A stretch of DNA of 64,000 bases from UBA8309 sp009936825 (GTDB taxonomy: Bacteria > Pseudomonadota > Alphaproteobacteria > Puniceispirillales > Puniceispirillaceae): positions 1 to 64,000 of the forward strand of contig CALLKZ010000019.1 of the NCBI GenBank assembly GCA_938082345.1, read 5' to 3'. The position numbers and the translations under genes are program-made. A model generated the notes under the pieces. It ran no database searches, had not been told where the DNA came from, and was given only the letters and a program-made list of their open reading frames with translations. Positions 61,920-64,000 of this stretch are shown here, piece by piece. Within the stretch, counting starts at the first letter, position 1. Each line of letters begins with the position of its first letter.

Positions 61920-62894
61920 ATGAAATCGGCACTTCGTGTGGCTATCCAGATGGATCCCGTCGAAACGATAGATATCGGTGGGGATACGTCTTTTGCCTTT
62001 GGGTTAGAGGCGCAAAAACGTGGCCACAGCCTTTGGTATTACACGCCCGACAGACTGTCATTGAACGAAAATAGGATTGAGGCGATAGGCCAATCACTGA
62101 CGCTTCGGGATGAAGGCGGCAATCATGCCAGCACAGGTGCTCTTGAGACGCGCACGCTAACCCATTTTGACGTCATTCTAATGCGTCAGGACCCGCCTTT
62201 TGATATGAGCTATATCACCGCGACGCATCTTCTTGAGATGCTGCCATCCTCCACAATGGTAGTGAATAATCCGGCTGAAGTTCGCAACGCGCCGGAAAAG
62301 CTGCTGGTCACGCTGTTCAGCGACCTGATGCCACCGACGCTAATCAGCCGTGATGTTGATACTATTCGCGCCTTTCGCCAAAAACATAAGGATATTATCG
62401 TCAAGCCGCTGTTTGGCAATGGCGGGGCTGGTGTTTTCCGCCTTCAACCCGATGATCAAAATCTGAACTCGCTTCTTGAGATGTTTTTTGCCAGCAACCG
62501 CGAGCCGGTCATGGTGCAAGCCTATTTGCCTGCAGTAAGGCAAGGGGACAAGCGGATTATCCTAGTTGATGGTGAAGCTGTTGGAGCTGTTAACCGCATT
62601 CCAAGTGAGGGCGAGGCCCGGTCAAACATGCATGTAGGCGGAAAAGCCGTTGCCAGTAATCTGACACCGCGCGATCAGGAAATTTGTGACCGCATAGGGC
62701 CGGAACTTCGACGGCGCGGACTGTTATTTGTCGGAATTGACGTGATTGGCGACTATATGACCGAGATCAACGTCACCTCACCAACGGGTATCCGCGAAAT
62801 TCAGCGACTTTCCGGAATTGATATCGCCGCGCTGACCTGGGATGCCATTGAACGGGCACTTCCAAATCATGCCAGCAATGGCATCGAGCGATAG
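61920..62894 (+). CDS. gshB: Glutathione synthetase
   Basis: ATP-grasp ligase joining gamma-glutamylcysteine and glycine. 324 residues: N-terminal substrate domain (IQMDPVETIDIGGDTSFAFGLEAQKRGH), then VVNNPAEVRNAPEKLL, the ATP-grasp part with KPLFGNGGAGVFRL, GDKRIILVDGEAVGAVNRIP and EINVTSPTGIREI. Its 3' end overlaps the convergent comM end by 28 bp. Confidence 0.96.
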   Translation: MKSALRVAIQMDPVETIDIGGDTSFAFGLEAQKRGHSLWYYTPDRLSLNENRIEAIGQSLTLRDEGGNHASTGALETRTLTHFDVILMRQDPPFDMSYITATHLLEMLPSSTMVVNNPAEVRNAPEKLLVTLFSDLMPPTLISRDVDTIRAFRQKHKDIIVKPLFGNGGAGVFRLQPDDQNLNSLLEMFFASNREPVMVQAYLPAVRQGDKRIILVDGEAVGAVNRIPSEGEARSNMHVGGKAVASNLTPRDQEICDRIGPELRRRGLLFVGIDVIGDYMTEINVTSPTGIREIQRLSGIDIAALTWDAIERALPNHASNGIER

Positions 62895-64000
62895 GCCAGC
62901 GCTTCGGCAAGATGTGGCCGGTCAATTTGTGCTATCTGCTGTAAGTTCGCAATCGTTCGCGCCACCCGGATAACTTTGTGAAATCCGCGCGCTGACAGCG
63001 ATTGTTTGTCGAGTGCCAACGTCAGCAACGCCCTTGCATCGGCGCTCATATCATCGGCAGAGGGCGGCTTTTCCTCAGCCACAATTCCATCTGGGTTGCC
63101 TTTTATCTGAAGCTGGCCAAACTCGCGTGCCGCCGCAACCCGGCCTGCTATTGATAATGTTGCCTCGCCTTCCTCCGGCGATAACAACAATTTCGCGCTG
63201 ACTTCAGGGACCTCAATGATCAGATCAAACCGATCAATCATCGGTCCTGAAATGCGTTCTGCATAGGCGCGTCCACACGCCGGTGCCCGCGCACAAGCAC
63301 GCGCCGGATCACCAAGATGCCCGCACCGGCAGGGATTCATCGCGGCAATCAGCTGAAATTGTGCCGGATAGGTCACATGATGATTGGCCCGCGCAACAAC
63401 AATCCTTCCTGTTTCCAAAGGTTGGCGAATGGCATCAAGGACAGATTTGGAGAACTCAGCCAGCTCGTCAAGAAACAGAACGCCGCAATGCGCCAATGAA
63501 ATCTCGCCAGGCTTGGCGCGCATCCCGCCACCTACAAGGGCAGGCATTGACGCCGAATGATGCGGCTCTCGAAAGGGACGACTCTGGATCAGGCCGCCAG
63601 CCGATAATTGTCCAGCAACCGAATGCAACATTGTGACCTCCAATGCCTCACGCGGCGTTAACGGCGGCAAAAGCCCAGGTAGGCGTGCCGCAAGCATGGA
63701 TTTTCCTGCACCTGGCGGTCCAATCATCAACAAATTATGCTTTCCTGCAGCAGCTATTTCCAGAACGCGGCGTGCGGTTTCTTGCCCTTTAAGATCACTC
63801 ATATCCGGGGCGGTACTAGCGGCAGGCAGTAATTTGGGCTTGGGCGACGGCAAAAACTGCCCACCGCGAAGATGGTTCAACAATGAACCCAGATCCGGCG
63901 GTGCGATAATATTCAAATCCGTTGCCCATGCGGCTTCGGGACCACATTTCGCTGGACAAATAAAATTCTGACCGGCACCCACCGCCGCCATCGCAGCTGG
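62867..64000 (-). CDS. comM: Mg-chelatase-like AAA ATPase ComM (YifB), 5' end outside window
   Basis: Helicase-type AAA+ protein that helps integrate donor DNA during natural transformation (known for ComM). About 378 of the usual roughly 505 residues are visible, missing the N-terminal Lon-like part. Walker A GPPGAGKSMLAARLPGLLPPL, PFREPHHSASMPALVGGG, Walker B GVLFLDELAEF, the zinc-like NPCRCGHLGDP and the C-terminal domain (LSARGFHKVIRVARTIA) are present. The frame is open to the window edge. Confidence 0.95.
   Translation of the reverse strand, partial: PAAMAAVGAGQNFICPAKCGPEAAWATDLNIIAPPDLGSLLNHLRGGQFLPSPKPKLLPAASTAPDMSDLKGQETARRVLEIAAAGKHNLLMIGPPGAGKSMLAARLPGLLPPLTPREALEVTMLHSVAGQLSAGGLIQSRPFREPHHSASMPALVGGGMRAKPGEISLAHCGVLFLDELAEFSKSVLDAIRQPLETGRIVVARANHHVTYPAQFQLIAAMNPCRCGHLGDPARACARAPACGRAYAERISGPMIDRFDLIIEVPEVSAKLLLSPEEGEATLSIAGRVAAAREFGQLQIKGNPDGIVAEEKPPSADDMSADARALLTLALDKQSLSARGFHKVIRVARTIANLQQIAQIDRPHLAEALAYRSMPLLA

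Noticed and set aside
1..64000. Mobile elements, CRISPR arrays, tRNA or rRNA genes
   Set aside because: No transposase or integrase genes, no regularly spaced direct repeats with unique spacers, and no cloverleaf or rRNA-like sequence were seen; the tandem repeats have no spacers.

Overview
The window is an ordinary, densely packed bacterial chromosome segment of about half G+C. It holds about 55 protein genes and shows no rRNA, tRNA, insertion sequence, prophage or CRISPR array. Gene content and order are alphaproteobacterial: fabB-fabI next to pnp; rimP-nusA-ylxR-infB-rbfA-truB-rpsO-pnp; tsaB-rimI-miaB-phoH-ybeY-corC-lnt-metK-trmB; mutS-glnD-murJ-trpS; and rph-rdgB-hemW-lpoA-like-rsmI-yraN-BON-gshB-comM. 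The moderate G+C and the large nucleoside-scavenging set would suit a marine lineage such as SAR116, but that is inference and cannot be proved here.

Layout. 1-1282 (+): end of a fatty-acid synthesis operon (partial fabB, fabI), closed by a two-way terminator. 1342-19246 and up to 20043 (-): translation, ribosome-maturation and envelope genes in two long co-directional runs separated by a terminator at 11079-11101. 20195-22604: a convergent pair of envelope enzymes (a NodB-fold deacetylase and a Bax-like glucosaminidase). 22646-31815 (-): Nfu-type Fe-S carrier, trpS, murJ, glnD, mutS. 31957-36882: malic enzyme, adenosine kinase, a repeat-rich lipoprotein and endonuclease III.

34-47 kb is the functional centrepiece, a nucleoside uptake and salvage region: adenosine kinase, ribokinase, nucleoside hydrolase, an isopenicillin-N-synthase-type 2-oxoglutarate/Fe(II) oxygenase of unknown substrate, a BMP-type nucleoside ABC transporter (binding protein, double ATPase, two permeases), cytidine deaminase, uracil phosphoribosyltransferase and thymidine kinase. 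Together these can import nucleosides, deaminate cytidine, split the glycosidic bond and return base and ribose to metabolism. The oxygenase is the unexplained part.

47-55 kb: dapB, then the heat-shock set dnaJ-dnaK-grpE with a good sigma-32-like promoter before dnaK, two poorly characterised genes (an acidic protein with a histone-H1-like tail and a membrane zinc-ribbon protein), and hrcA. 55-64 kb: the rph to comM block, which includes a yraN with no usable start codon in its reading frame.

The most unusual sequence-level signal is a recurring pattern of short tandem duplications (units of 10-24 bp, 2-6 copies). They sit in many intergenic spacers, often flush with a stop or start codon, and in disordered linkers and signal peptides. 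I know of no family that explains them; they look like replication-slippage products tolerated wherever constraint is low.
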